A stretch of DNA of 64,000 nucleotides from Coleophoma eucalyptorum (lineage: Eukaryota; Ascomycota; Leotiomycetes; Helotiales; Dermateaceae). The position numbers and the translations under genes were made by a program. This document shows positions 44,755 through 57,596 of the stretch, piece by piece; the stretch's first letter is position 1; each line of letters begins with the position of its first letter. The stretch spans positions 124,001 through 188,000 of the forward strand of contig JALRME010000027.1 of the NCBI GenBank assembly GCA_026120035.1, read 5' to 3'. Under the pieces are notes generated by a model. It did not search any database. It worked only from the letters and a program-made list of their open reading frames with translations, and had not been told where the DNA came from.

Positions 44755-46310
44755 TTAGCCATATTTCTTTTCCAACTTCTTCAAAAATCCACCAACTTTT
44801 TTCTCCACATTACTAGCTCTCGCCTCTAACTTTCCGGCCGGCGGTTTCTTCTCCTTGTACTTCACGGTTGCCTCGGACTCAGTGGGTCTATAAACTTGCT
44901 TGTGAATCGAATAGTCGTTTGCAAGAGGTTGAGTATTTGACAGTCCATTTGTAGAACCGTACGTGTAGTTTGAGAAGCCTCCAGGGGGTGCCATGTGTGC
45001 TGGTGGAGCTGATGGCGGGCCTGGTAGACCCGGTGAATAGATTCCAGGACTTGTTACACCAGGAGATGTAAGGCCTGGCGAGCCTGGATAGTTGGCGTAT
45101 TGTGTTACCGGTATGTGATTCCCAGTTGGTTGGTACGAAGGGGACATGTGACTTTGTGCACTTGGTGGATTGCTCGCACCGCTTGCGATGCTTGAGGGTG
45201 GAGGTTGAAATGTGTTTATTGGCGACGGTTGTCCATAAGGTGACTGGACTCCTGCTGATAGGGGATGCTGCTGGAATGATGGCTGAGGACCTGCAGTTGG
45301 CGGACCAGGGAAATAGCTTGTCTGTGGCGGTGGTGACGACAAGCCTGGTTGCTGAAATGGTCCACCGTATGTCTGCCCATGGTCTGATGCGGCTGCTGCA
45401 ACAAGAGGATTTGCTGCACCGTCTTCGGGTGGCGGAGTTTTCTCGCGATGCTTGATGGCCTCTGGAGCCGCTGGAGCTGCAGGGTTATATGCTAAAGGCG
45501 CAAAACTCGAGGCTTCAACACTTCTTGGAGTGGCCGAAATAGGAGGACCTGGAAAGGTGTTATTCGAACTTCCTGAGGGCGTTGCAGAAATAGGAGGCCC
45601 AGGAAAACTTGATGTTGTTCTTGAGTCTCGGGTTTGACCGTGGGCATATGACGGATCGGTAATGGCTACATTCTCCAATTGCTGTACAATTGGACTCATG
45701 GGCTCATTGTGGGGAGATGGCGCAAGTGGCTCGTCCTCTATTGTGATCTGGAAGGGTGAAAGAACTCTTCGAACCCCATTAACAAATTGAAGAGCATCCT
45801 CCTTGTTCCAGAAATATATGTCAAGTGTATGAAGTTTATACATATATTTTGTTTCATTCCTCGGATCGTAGGTAGGCAAATGCCACTCTTGCGGATCTGC
45901 TAACGGCGTATTATGTCCGTTTTGAACGCTTTCGACAGTCACAGTGACAAGACAAGAGTGGGTGTAAGAGTACCGAACGTGAGTCCCGTCCAGGTCTTTC
46001 TAACAGGTCAGTAAAGCTAAAGCAAAGGCATTGTGGTATTACCAACAGCCAGTTGTTGCATCTTGCTCGGGTTTCCCAGCACTATTCGCAATTTCTATCC
46101 GCGCCCTCCTCTGTGTAGCATTTTCGAAGAGATAGATATAGGAAGCCTTATCGAACCGGTGATGCGGCGGCTTAGCCGTAGGTGATCCATAGTAGTAATG
46201 CACATCTGCGAAACTACAACCTCGTCAGAAGTCGATTTTAAGGACGCACAAGAAAAGAGAGCACGAGCTTACAGTGTAGCAGCGAGATCTTCTCCAGGTC
46301 GCGCTGCCAT
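44755..46310 (-). CDS. Conserved fungal proline-rich protein
   Basis: Probably three exons: 46273-46310, about 46047-46213 and 44755 to about 45995 (481 aa if joined so). The N-terminal 150 residues look folded and conserved (FADVHYYYGSPTAKPPHHRF, FENATQRRARIEIAN, HVRYSYTHSC, EWHLPTYDPRNETKYMYKL, LDIYFWNKEDALQFV). The middle 280 residues are Pro/Ser/Gly-rich and disordered, with repeated FPGPPISATP. The end is a short basic helix (VEKKVGGFLKKLEKKYG). I do not know a function. The second intron is the weak point: the obvious GTAATA donor with the TAG acceptor breaks the frame, whereas a GTTGGT donor at 46046 with an AAAG acceptor restores it. Confidence 0.7.
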
Positions 46311-46982
46311 AGTCACGGGTGGAGTACGATCAGTATAGATTGCGGGGTTATCGAAGCTGGGGGAGTACAGTGACAGCAATATAGAGTAAGGGAAGAGACA
46401 AGAAGAGTGAACAGAGAGACTGAGAGACTGAGACTGAGAGACTGAGAGACTGGGGCAGAGATAGAGAGGAGAAGAAGAAGTTGAAGAGAAAAGAAAGCAA
46501 ACCAACCTACCATTCACACGATTTCCTGCTTGGCCTTGAACTTGGACGTCAGCTCGGCGGTTAACAAGAAAGATGCATGGGATGAGATAGCCAATCGATG
46601 GCGTAGACTACCGACCTGTAATTCCAGGGTCTCACACGCTTGGGCGCCGCTGGGGTTCCCACGCCAGGCCACAATCAGGCCCTAGCCTGAGGCACCAATG
46701 TGACTTTTTTGATGCCATCTCGTCGAGATACGCAGCATAGGGAGATAGTCCGACGAATAATCCTCCTCTTGCTCAATTTGAGCTTTCATCCACGTCCAAT
46801 TCCTTCTTTCGCAGGTACATACTTCTGACTACGCGTACTGCGCTAGCTATATACTCACACTAGTAATAGAAATCTGAACCACCAACACTTGCCATACGAC
46901 AGCTAGCTGGTGAAGTTCTTCAAATCTGCCCACGCGGGCTCAATCACTTCAATTTACAACACAACGCTTCCGCATCCTCACC
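46311..46982. other. Divergent promoter region
   Basis: Between the proline-rich gene (-) and MRPS8 (+). Contains a GAGACT-type purine tract at about 46408-46455 in the leader of the proline-rich gene. No other signals recognised. Confidence 0.5.
46408..46455. repeat. (GAGACT)n-like purine-rich tract
   Basis: Imperfect repeats of GAGACTGAGA, about 100 bp upstream of the proline-rich gene's ATG. On the transcribed strand this is a CT-rich leader, common before fungal transcription starts. Confidence 0.7.
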
Positions 46983-47471
46983 ATGTCTCTCGTCAACCTC
47001 TCCCATGTCTGCTCGCATCTGAGCAATGCCTCCAAAGCTCGCCTTGGCTTGACCTCTGTCCCATCCAGCAATATGATCCTTACCCTTTCCCTCGCACTTC
47101 AGAATTCCGGCTTCATCTCGTCGGTGACTCGCGGAGGACTCGAACCACCACCACAAGATGCCCTCTCCACGTACATCCCTGAACCCGTCACACAGCAGAA
47201 CATTTCAACGCGGCGGTTATGGCTCGGTATGAAATATTGGAACAACGAGCCAGTACTGGGCAAGATGAGTATGATCAGCAAGCCGACAAAAAGGATATGG
47301 ACGAATGTGGATCAGTTGACGCAGCTGGTGAAGGGGAGGGATTTAAAGGATGTTAAAGGTATGACGAGGCCTGGTGAGTGCTTGTTTGTGAGCACTGATA
47401 AAGGTATCTTGGAGGCGAGAGAGTGTGTTCAGAGAAAGGTTGGGGGAATGCTGTTGTGTAGAGTACTGTAA
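46983..47471 (+). CDS. MRPS8: Mitochondrial small-subunit ribosomal protein uS8m
   Basis: A single exon of 163 codons (162 aa). The start MSLVNLSHVCSHLSNASKARLGLT and the following LALQNSGFISSVTRGG are characteristic of fungal mitochondrial S8. Later landmarks are RRLWLGMKYWNNEPVL, KPTKRIWTNVDQL and the C-terminal LFVSTDKGILEARECVQRKVGGMLLCRV, which contains the S8 signature region. It is a component of the 37S mitoribosome and should be imported into the matrix. Normal length, no intron. It is convergent with LYS12. Confidence 0.92.
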   Translation: MSLVNLSHVCSHLSNASKARLGLTSVPSSNMILTLSLALQNSGFISSVTRGGLEPPPQDALSTYIPEPVTQQNISTRRLWLGMKYWNNEPVLGKMSMISKPTKRIWTNVDQLTQLVKGRDLKDVKGMTRPGECLFVSTDKGILEARECVQRKVGGMLLCRVL

Positions 47472-47686
47472 GGTCTTAGGGATTGCGGTGTACATTAAAA
47501 GGGATATGCATTGGCGGTGTTCGTTCAGAATCGGAGGACATATACTGTCTGGGCTGCATAAGCAGACCTTGTAAAATCAAAGAATCACGTATCATATATA
47601 TATAAGAGAGATGGAGGGTACAATGTTTTGATTTTTAGTGCCTAGCCTATCCTTTTATCTACCCGGCCATTTACTTTTATATCCAT

Positions 47687-48820
<1,134 letters not shown>

Positions 48821-49608
48821 TGTTGTCAAGATGTGGTGTGCAATGTGGAGGAAGGATTGCTCGTCATTCAAAAAGTTTTGTTACCACAGCGGCGATATCG
48901 CGCCGTCTCGGGAGCTGCATCCTGCCCTGCATTCTCTCGATTGGATGGGTCAGTCACGCGAGATCAGCCCTCTCCCACCGCACGTCTCTTCGGCTCCCTG
49001 GGCTGGCGTACCGTAATTGCGGTGTACCAAGAACCGACAGCACCCCTTTTTTCTTCTCAGATTGCGGGTGTGCTAACGAGTAACGAGCTGATGATCTCCC
49101 TCCCTTTGCCTAATCCCCGCGCAGAATAAGGATCATTGCCCAGTCGAAGCTATATTGCGCCCAGATATACTTCTGAGACGCTGAGCGTCCCATATACCAA
49201 CCGTTTCCTCACGTTAACAACACCGGTCTTCCCTCCATATAAAGCATTACATACACCTTGGGACGAAGTAAGGTTCGCTCGCCAGCAACAGAGGTTCGTC
49301 GCGTTCGCCTGGCTCGTTTGTCGCGTCGTCTGGTCTGCGCTGCGGTGCAAATAAAAGTCGGAAATCTGGCCTGGTCGTTTGTTCCAGATTCATCACATAA
49401 CAACAAGACACGACACCAGAATCCTCTCGATTCCGCGAACACCAAAGGGGCTTCGAATACTCGACCTTCGCCTGAGCCTTCGTGCTTGCTCTGGAGCCGC
49501 AGAATCTCCAAACCAACACGTCTCGTCGCTCAGCTTGTGCTAGTCTTGAAATCAGTCCACTCCCAAACTATACCCCAATAGCGAGTCTTTTTCCAATTTC
49601 CAGCAAGC
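48821..49608. other. Divergent promoter region
   Basis: Between LYS12 (-) and the disordered protein (+). Overlapping short ORFs show no recognisable content. I did not find a clear TGACTCA/Gcn4-type site near LYS12. Confidence 0.45.
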
Positions 49609-52017
49609 ATGTCCGGCAAACCTACATCTGCTAGCGGCGGTGTCCGCAACCTGCGTGCTATGTTCGAAAACAAGGACGAGTCAACAAGCCCGCCAGACCG
49701 AGGACGATCTCCTGGAACTTCAATAGGTAAGCATGCTATCCTGTCGGAATCCATGAGTGTCTGCTGAGACGGTGAAGGTGGTAGCAGCACTGGTACTTCT
49801 CCACGTCCCCTTTCGAAAGTCCGGACGAGCTTTGTGGCGGTCGAGAACAAGGGCGGGCAATGGGGTTTGAGACGAGACACCAGTATTGAACCAAATTTGA
49901 CCAAGCGAAGGAAGAGCTTCAGTATCGACGAGGAGGACCATCCAAAGACGACTTCTCTCAGGAAGGAATCATTGGCCACAGAAATGGAGGCACGAAAGAA
50001 CAGCGCAGTAATTGAAGAGACAATACCCGAGTCTGCAATTGAGACCCCAAGTATGGATGTAGACAAGCAGCTTGGCACGGCACCAGTGAAGGAGGAACCT
50101 CTTGCCAAAACCCTCGCGAAAGGAAATGCCGTGAAGACTGAGGACCCCGAATTGAAGAAGTCAACGTCACCTGCCCCAGCGAAAGCCAATGGCACATCGC
50201 CCGCACAAACCAAATCGAAAGCACCAGCTACGAAGGCTGAAGAGAAATCTCCAGCGAGCAAAACAGCAACACATAAACCAGCTGCGACCAAGAATAGTAC
50301 ACCGGCTAAGACATCTCCACAGGCAGCCAAAACAGCTGCTGCTGCAAAGCCACCAAAGACTCCGACTCCAGCAAGCCCATCGGCCGGTCCCTCAGATCCG
50401 AATACATCAGCAGATCCTGAGAAACCATCTCCTGAAAAGGGCACAGAAGTGCGAAAGTCACCACCGGGAAAATTGAGAATACAACCTTCGCCTCCTAGAA
50501 CTGGTTTCGTAAAACCCAAGCCAAGATCACCTACAAGACCAGTGAAGTTGCCACCATCCCTCACAGCGCATACTGCATCCTCTGGTTCTAAGACGGCTAA
50601 CACAGCCGGCTCACCACCAACCCGACAATCTCTCAGTCGGGCATCAGGAAATGCTCAGCCTTCCGGCACACATGCGGGAGTTACTAAATCTCCAAGTCGC
50701 GCAGCTGGGGCCAAAGGACTTACTAGGAATTCATCAACATTGAAGAGTGCGAGCACTCGTCCATCCCTTGGCCCACCACCAAGCAACTTGAAGAAGCAGC
50801 CCTCAAAGCAGAGCATGCCGCAGAAAGAAACTCCAGCGGCAGATGACAGCTTCTTGGCGCGCATGATGAGACCCACGGCTTCATCAGCATCAAAGACCGC
50901 TGAGAAGGGATCTGATACTCTACCAACAAGATCACAATCTGTTAAACGACCATTCGCCAAGGAATCAGCACCAGTCACCAAGGATGCATCAAAACCGGTT
51001 ACCAAAGCTCCAAAGTCAACTACACCCGTGAAGACCGCTGTGAAAGAGACGGCGAAGAAGGTTCTGCCAACAAGAACCAAGGAATCAAGCGCAACAGTAA
51101 AGTCAGCAGGAGCAAAACCGGTCACCACCAGCGTGAAGAAGGCGGAGCCTACAAAGCCCACGGAAAGCAAGGCCAAGGAGCTCAAGAAACCTAAAACCGA
51201 AACAGCCGCTGCTAAGGAGGCAAAGGTTGAAACCCCGTCAGCTGTTGAAGAGACTAAGGGAGCGCCTACCGAAGACCCAGAGACCAAAGCTGGAGAGAGC
51301 AAGATTGAGGTCCCAGCAGCTGTTGCCGCAGCGGTCGAAGAACCTAAGAAGGAGGGAGCTCAGGATCCATTCGTTGAGGAGCCCAAAATTGAAGAAGTCA
51401 ACGACGAGCCAAAGGTCGACACTCCAGTTGTAGAAGAGCCAGAAACCGTTGAGGTCAAGGCAGAGGAACCGGAAGTTGAGAAGAGAGAAGAGCCTGAGTC
51501 TGTTGAAGTTAAAGCCGAGGAACCAGAAGTCGAAAAGCAGAAAGAAGAACCCGAATTAATTGAAGCTGGAGTTAAAGAACCGGAAGTCGAGGAGACGAAA
51601 GAGGAACCCAAGCCAGAAATAGTTGAGACTCCCGAAGTTAAGGGAGAACCGGAAGTGAAGGAGTCAAAGACGCCCGAGGAACCAGATGTCAGTGAGGTAC
51701 CCATGAAGAGCGACATTCCTGCCACTGAGGTTTCAACTCCCATTGAAACCGGAACTGTGCAAGAGACAGCACCAGAGCCATCTGTAGTAGAGTCAGAGGC
51801 AGCCGAACCAGCAGCCGAACCAGAAGCCGAAGAGGTTCAAGCCTCAGAAGATACGCCCTTGCAAGAAAACCCCCTCGAAAAGACCGATATCGCACAAGCT
51901 TCGCCGAAAGTGGAACTTTCAGAAGATCCAGAAGATATCAAGGCACGAGAAGAAATCGCGAGATTAAATGCAGAGCTTATGGGTATCTCGCCAGTCTCAG
52001 AGATTGTAAGAACTTAG
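49609..52017 (+). CDS. Large intrinsically disordered Lys/Pro/Glu-rich protein
   Basis: Two exons (49609-49726 and 49769-52017, 42-nt intron) give 788 aa. The N-terminus (SGGVRNLRAMFENKDE, then KVRTSFVAVENKGGQWGLRR) and the very end (DPEDIKAREEIARLNAELMGISP) look conserved. Everything between is low-complexity: first Ala/Pro/Lys/Ser/Thr-rich and basic, then a Glu/Val/Pro-rich acidic half with EEPEVE repeats. The charge switch from a basic middle to an acidic tail suggests a scaffold or cytoskeleton/septum-associated role. That is inference, as I cannot name the family. Long antisense frames over it are composition artefacts. Confidence 0.82.
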
Positions 52018-52675
52018 AACTCGTGAAATCAAGTGGAAGGGTTCAGAGAGATGCATTGGGGATATTAAAAGAGAGCTTTGGGGTTGAAGATGCCATACAC
52101 TTTGTAAAGAACTTTTGAGAAGATATACCAATTCTATGTTGATTACATTCAAAATTAACTTTCTTTAGGCGATATTCTTGAGTTTGTGTTCCTATGTGAC
52201 ATCAAATAGGCCTATGAGCAAAACTTCGGTGGTGCCAATATGATAGTCTTACAATTTTCTAAACATCTCAAATTCTACATAGTAAGGTATAAGTAGTACT
52301 AAATATTGAAGTCGTGGTGCCCGTATATATCATATTAAGGATATGGACAAGTTAGGGACTAACTAGTAATGAGGATTACTTTATAGCTCACTAGCTAGTT
52401 TGATAACAGAAACCCAAGGAATGATACTATGCCACTTTATGAAACTCATTAATCTTTGGCCGGAATACTAGCTCTCAAATTAGGTCCTAGATGATAAGAA
52501 AACTGTGGCAAGGTTCCCAAGCATACGCAAAGGGCGAGTATAGAGATTAATGAACCAGAGTATTCAAAGAAAAAGTTAAGCGAGCTAAGTGGGGGGGTTG
52601 ACTGATGCTGCTCAGGTGCCGTAAAGATACTTATATTATTATTATATGGTGTGAATAGGCAAGAAAGTACCGGGA
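52018..52675. other. Convergent 3' intergenic region
   Basis: AT-rich, no ORF of note. Confidence 0.5.
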
Positions 52676-53878
52676 TTAATATCCTTTACTTGCAAATTCG
52701 AGCTCGGACGAGGTTGGAGAACGCATTACAGTTGGGTTTCCTGAAGTACCTTTGGTATATGAGATCCTCCTATTCCTAGGTCTCTTTGCCACTTTCTCCA
52801 CTTTCTCGACATCCCCAGGTCTCTCACGCTCACGTTCAACCATAACCTCTGTCGTCATTAAAACACAGTTCTCCATTACCTTTCCCGAGAAAGGCGAGCT
52901 CCCATGCCTGCTAGCCGTGCAACTATACATATCGTTTGTCGGCCCAATTCCACTTCTCTGGTGCCACATGTTCAATGAAACATGCCCGTCACCAGAATTC
53001 GAATGAGCCCCTTCGTTATAAGCATAGGCGGGCGGTGTATTAGAGAAAAGGCTCTCGCGCAGTTGGTTCAAGATGGCGAATTCGAGCCGGAGCTTCACGG
53101 CATATATTGCGCTCTTAAACAGCGTCTGGATCTCGTACAGATTCGCATACTCGGTGCAAAGCAGCGTTATGTCCATTGCGATGACGAGGATGTTGACATA
53201 GATTAGATGCGACATCAGACGCCGATAGCTCTTCTTTTGAAAAAGTGCTCCTGGCTTTAGGAGCTGTTTTGTGGAGTACAGGTATAATGCAGAGATTATG
53301 AGCTCTTGCAAACAGAATCCAGTCATTTGAATCTTCTCCATAATCGAATAAGCAGTTGAAAATTTCGCTGCTTTCGATGAATTGGCCTGTGTTTGTCTTT
53401 AGCATGTATCCCCTGTGCTTAACCTGTCATTTCAAGGCCTTACTCCAAACGTCAGGACCGTCGTTGGTATATGAAATAGAAAAACATCCACGATGATCAT
53501 GACCAAGACACCGCGGATTATCTTAGCATTCCTGCAAACAAGATGCAACCTTGAGTACAAAACAAGAGACTGTCCTGTAATCATTGCATACCAACCCACG
53601 GTAATCAGTGCCACTGACACATAATCATTCTTCCAGACTTGAAAGTACTTCATCATGAACGCAAGACTGTGGATCACAGTGCCCCATGATGCTGCTAGCA
53701 AGCTGTAGAAATATAAACTCCGTCGTCGCTTGAATGTCATCCAAATTACCACATTGAGGTCCAGCGTCAGGTACCATGCAATGGCTGCAAATGCGGAGAG
53801 TGTCATCGCGATAGGCAGAGTGACCCCCTCTAGCCCACCATTCATGCCATTGCTGCTGAGGATAGGGGCGGAGGACAT
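52676..53878 (-). CDS. Fungal seven-TM integral membrane protein, function unknown
   Basis: Two exons (53444-53878 and 52676-53386, 57-nt intron) give 381 aa. Seven hydrophobic segments fill residues about 20-260 (LPIAMTLSAFAAIAWYL, SLYFYSLLAASWGTVIHSL, VALITVGWYAMITGQSLVLY, VLVMIIVDVFLFHIPTTVLTF, then CLQELIISALYLY and two more). A cytosolic, Arg/Glu-rich tail of about 130 aa follows. The short extracellular N-terminus, RLHLVCRN after TM4 and EKIQMTGFCLQELIISALY are typical of a fungal-only membrane family that I know only as a domain of unknown function. The overall plan is receptor-like. Intact. Confidence 0.83.
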
Positions 53879-54332
53879 TGAATTGGTTCTGATGGGATTA
53901 GGATATAATCAAAGCCTGACTTTCGTTGTTCCCAGGCTTTGAAAGAAAGGACTTGAAGGGCAGACACAAAACCCATGGGTGAACAGGTAGGCAGTGCAAG
54001 ATTGGGACGAAGCATAGATCACATGTTCTATAAGGCATTAAAAAAGCTATTCCTCTATAAGAAGTATGTCTATTATGCCTAAACGTTGCTTGTCGCGACC
54101 CAAAGTCTAATCTGGGTTCAAAGTCACCTCGCTTCCCGCCTTATGTTATAACTGGATAAAGATGCACGATTCAGCCAGTTGGGAACTTCTTTTATAAAAA
54201 AAAACACGGGTATAGTCGTTGTCTAAGTTCAATTTACATATTCAATGAGCCATCTACGACTCGTCACAACTCTCGCTTCTCGTCTTTTCGTCTTCTCGTC
54301 TCAACACCCAATAATCATCAGATTTCTGACCT
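53879..54332. other. Intergenic region
   Basis: Promoter side of the seven-TM gene and 3' flank of the PalI-like gene. Nothing recognised. Confidence 0.4.
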
Positions 54333-56004
54333 TTACATCTCCTTATAATCCCTTGGGTAATCATTGTTAACCTTTCGCAGTCTGATATCACTCAATAGCT
54401 CCTTTCCGATATTCTTGTAGTCACCAATCTCCTGTGGCGTTCTCTCTCTTGCCTTGTATGAGCGCTTTCTGTACTCCACAAACCACACTGTGATCCAGTA
54501 GCTATTTGCCATTTGGGCGGTGATGAAGCCGATCCACATAAAAATCAAGAATTTCGAGCCAACTGTAGCAGTCAGGCCAAGAGCGTAGCTGAACTTATTG
54601 ATAGATGAGCTTAACGTGGCGGCGGTGATCGTAGAAGAGAATGTAGCTGTCTGTAGAATCATTGTGCTGACCGTTGTTATCGCTGCGCCGGCAGTGTGTA
54701 TTGAAGAAACTGAGGGCATGAAGATGGCAGCTATCGAAAGGAGAACGGACATTGCGCTTCCGGCCAGGTTTACAATGAAAAAGAAGAAGATGACCGAGTA
54801 AAAGAGGTCAACAAAGCCCTTGGCAGTCTTTCCTAGGCCCGGAACTTCGTTCAAGATGGGGATAGTGATATTGGTGGCTCCGATCACTGTAGAGGGAGTG
54901 ATGGTACTGGTGAGGTTTGTGATAACTGGGCAGAAATAGTTAGAATCTTGCTATTGCGAGCCATCCATAGATATTGACTTGGTGATTGGATATCACTTAC
55001 TATCGCTTGCATTATTGTAGCTCACACAACGTGTGATATTGAGAGGATTGTCTACATTGGTGATGTTTGCGCCAATTGCAACGCTTCCCTGGCATATGTT
55101 GAGAAGATGCACATTATACGTTTGGGTGACACCCAGAGATTGCTTTCCGGTAGAAACGGCCAGCGTTACTACGCCCTTCAGGTTGTCTCCAACTCCACTT
55201 GCAAGACTGTTGAGAACAAGTTGAAACAATGCTCCAAGAATTGGAACAGTTAACGTGATACCACCTATGCTGCCGCCTGTGGTTGCTGGTGCTGCTGCCG
55301 GTGCTGTAGATGGTATACTGAGAGCAGGTGCCGCAGTTGCCGCGGTTTCGGGGCTCGCAGTTGCAGGGCTTGCAGCTGCAGGACTTTCAGTTGCGGGACT
55401 CTCAGTTGGTGGTTCTGGGCTAGAGCTTTCGGGGGCGGGAGATGTTGCATTTAAACCTTGTGGGCTTGAGGATGTTGAGTTTAAACCTTGTGGGCTTGAG
55501 GATGTTGAGTTTAAACCTTGTGGGCTTGAGAGTGTTGAGTTTAAGCCTTGTGAGCTTGAGAGTGTTGAGTTCAAGCTATTTGGAGTGGAAAGCGTTGTAT
55601 TTTGTCTTTCGGGAGTGGCCGACGTTGCATTCAACTTTGATGGCATTGAAGCTGTTGTGTTTGCATTTGATCGAGCTGACTTATGTTGCTTCAAGACTCG
55701 CAGCCTTTCAACTGGAGATACAAACGCTACATCCCTAGTGGCAATTGCACTTGGGGTTGTATTAGCAGGATTGAATTGAACTAGGTTTGAGCCGACAGCA
55801 GTCGTGTTAAGCTGTAAAGTTTCAGTATTGCGTTCACTTGAGTGAGGTTAATCGCAAACTTACACTGAGTAGATATCCATCTGGAACCAGATCCGGTCTG
55901 GTACCGGACAATACCAGTAATAAAACCAGGGCGAATGATATTATTGAAGTAATAAGAGGGAAAAGGGCTGAAGGCCGAAAACTCATCTCATCGGTTCGAG
56001 ACAT
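54333..56004 (-). CDS. PalI/SUR7-like plasma-membrane protein
   Basis: Three exons (55864-56004, 55001-55811, 54333-54925) give 514 aa. A first TM (LITSIISFALVLLLVL) is followed by a very long extracellular loop. The loop's Ser/Thr/Asn/Pro-rich part (residues about 95-215) includes a run of 10-residue GLNSTSSSPQ units, likely O-mannosylated. A folded stretch comes next (QSLGVTQTYNVHLLNICQG), then three TMs (FFFFIVNLAGSAMSVLLSIAAIF, a middle one, and FLIFMWIGFITAQMANSYWI) and a short basic tail. This four-TM plan matches the SUR7/PalI family, which acts in eisosomes or in ambient-pH sensing. The enlarged loop is unlike the compact core members. Its start lies about 60 bp from the stop of the next same-strand membrane-protein frame. 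Confidence 0.8.
55440..55595 (-). repeat. Coding minisatellite, about 5 copies of a 30-bp unit
   Basis: Repeats encode GLNST(S/L)SSPQ in the extracellular loop of the PalI-like protein. Copies are nearly identical, which suggests recent expansion. Confidence 0.85.
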
Positions 56005-56066
56005 ATTAGCAGGCTCAGAATATCAAATTCCGAAGCACGAAAGTAAGAGTGAATATAGAAAGTAAA

Positions 56067-57596
56067 TTAAAAACGCTCACGGCTCCACGCTGAAAGTATA
56101 AAGCCGATAACAACAACAGTAACAACAACGACGACAACAACAACTATGAGAATCCTTCCAGAGGTCTTTTCAAGTATGCCCAGGATGTATGGAGATATAA
56201 GTGCAAGCCACAAGCATGTAAACGAGAAGCTCGCTATTCTCGGGTTTGGAAATCAGAGGTGATGGGGCGCTTTGGTTTCAACCGTTTAGAATCTGGCATG
56301 GACTTGTGAAGAACACATCCTACTGGTGGTAGGGAGGCGAATACGAAGCACAGATATACCAATATACGGCTTTTACCCCCAATCAAGGGATCAGACCATA
56401 CGACCTTTTCTGAAAATCGTATTCGGCCAGCGGTGTCATCGGCTGAAGAGCACCAGCTCAAGTGAAACTTGTTTTTGCGAGGCCTCACCGTGCTGGCTTA
56501 ATACTAAAGATACTGAAACACAGGTGCCAATAGCACAAGCGTAACGTGCTCAGTTATTATCAGATGAAAAATACAGACGGCTTACGAGCACTTGCTAAAA
56601 CGTCATTGGGTTATCTACTTTCCATTGATTCTGGCAACATACAACTCTTCGAACCAGTGAGTACATCTACGTGAGTGCCGTAGGGATACAACTTGTAGCG
56701 AAAGTAGCGACATGGACATGCCTACAGCAAAAGAGTCAATATCGCTGATATCCTCGTAGACACAGGACTGTGAATAGAGCGCGCTCTTTCAAATCCAGAA
56801 TACGCGACTGCCAAATTGAGATTCTTGGGTCCATAAAGGCCATACTTGGCAAGGAGAATGTGTAGTGACCACGTGGAATGGCACACCAGTGACTTGCGAT
56901 TTGGACTTGGGTCGAACTAGAACAACTTGTGAAATCGTCCCATCTGCGCATATGGGTGTCTGTGAAATTTATGGAATATTCTTGTCTCGGGGTGAACCAG
57001 TAAATAGCTTTGCGAATGGCCCACGACGATTGTCACCAGATCGTCTGAGCAGATAATAGATTGAGATGAAACAATTTTAAAGCACAACACACGTAAGTCT
57101 GTGTGTCGGCAGGAATCAAAACTACGCGTTCTATACTGGTACTTCACTAGAAGTCGTGATGCTTACCTCTAACAGCTAGAACCCATAAAGCAAGAAATCT
57201 TCTAGATAGATGGTATATGGCCAAGGTGACATTATTTTAAAGGTACCTGAGATGATCGACAGATTTGCCTTCCGAACTTTAAGGTAAACTACAGTTGTAA
57301 TTCTAAGCGAACGGGGCGATTTTGAAGATCTTCCGGACGAGATAATCATACCATAAAACTTTGAAGTTGCCACCGGGGCAGACTTCCTATCCCCGTACAG
57401 ACCGAACCCTAAGGATGACAATACCTACCTTCAGCCGGATTGAAATGATGAGATCGGCGAGAATGCCTAAGCCAAGGCCCCTTGGTACACAGATATTGTA
57501 CTTCTCTAGCCCTTGAAACCTTAGTTCATACATGCTAGGCCCTAATCCGTATTCGTTCAAAAACACGACGGGAAGCAATCGGACTGCTGATAACAT
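56067..57596 (-). CDS. Probable multi-TM membrane protein, exon structure unresolved
   Basis: Several protein-like pieces lie in order on the minus strand. ATG 57596 starts a frame with a YNICVPRGLGLGILADLIISI stretch ending at a GTAGGT donor. A piece near 57180-57230 (LAIYHLSRRFLALWVLAVRG) ends at GTAAGC. A piece near 56770-56900 reads KYGLYGPKNLNLAVAY. A piece at 56340-56440 reads WSDPLIGGKSRILVYLCFVF. The last piece (56067-56230) reads LISPYILGILEKTSG, then a run of eight Val and IGFILSAW before TAA 56067-56069. The pattern (a soluble start, then scattered hydrophobic helices) resembles uncharacterised fungal multi-TM proteins. I could not join all exons in frame, so it may be damaged or have unusual introns. 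Confidence 0.4.

Noticed and set aside
49530..50603. 357-codon antisense ORF, with further antisense frames at 50655-51302 and 51360-51743
   Set aside because: Antisense to the Lys/Glu/Pro-rich disordered gene. AAG, GAG and CCA-rich coding naturally leaves the complementary frame free of stops.
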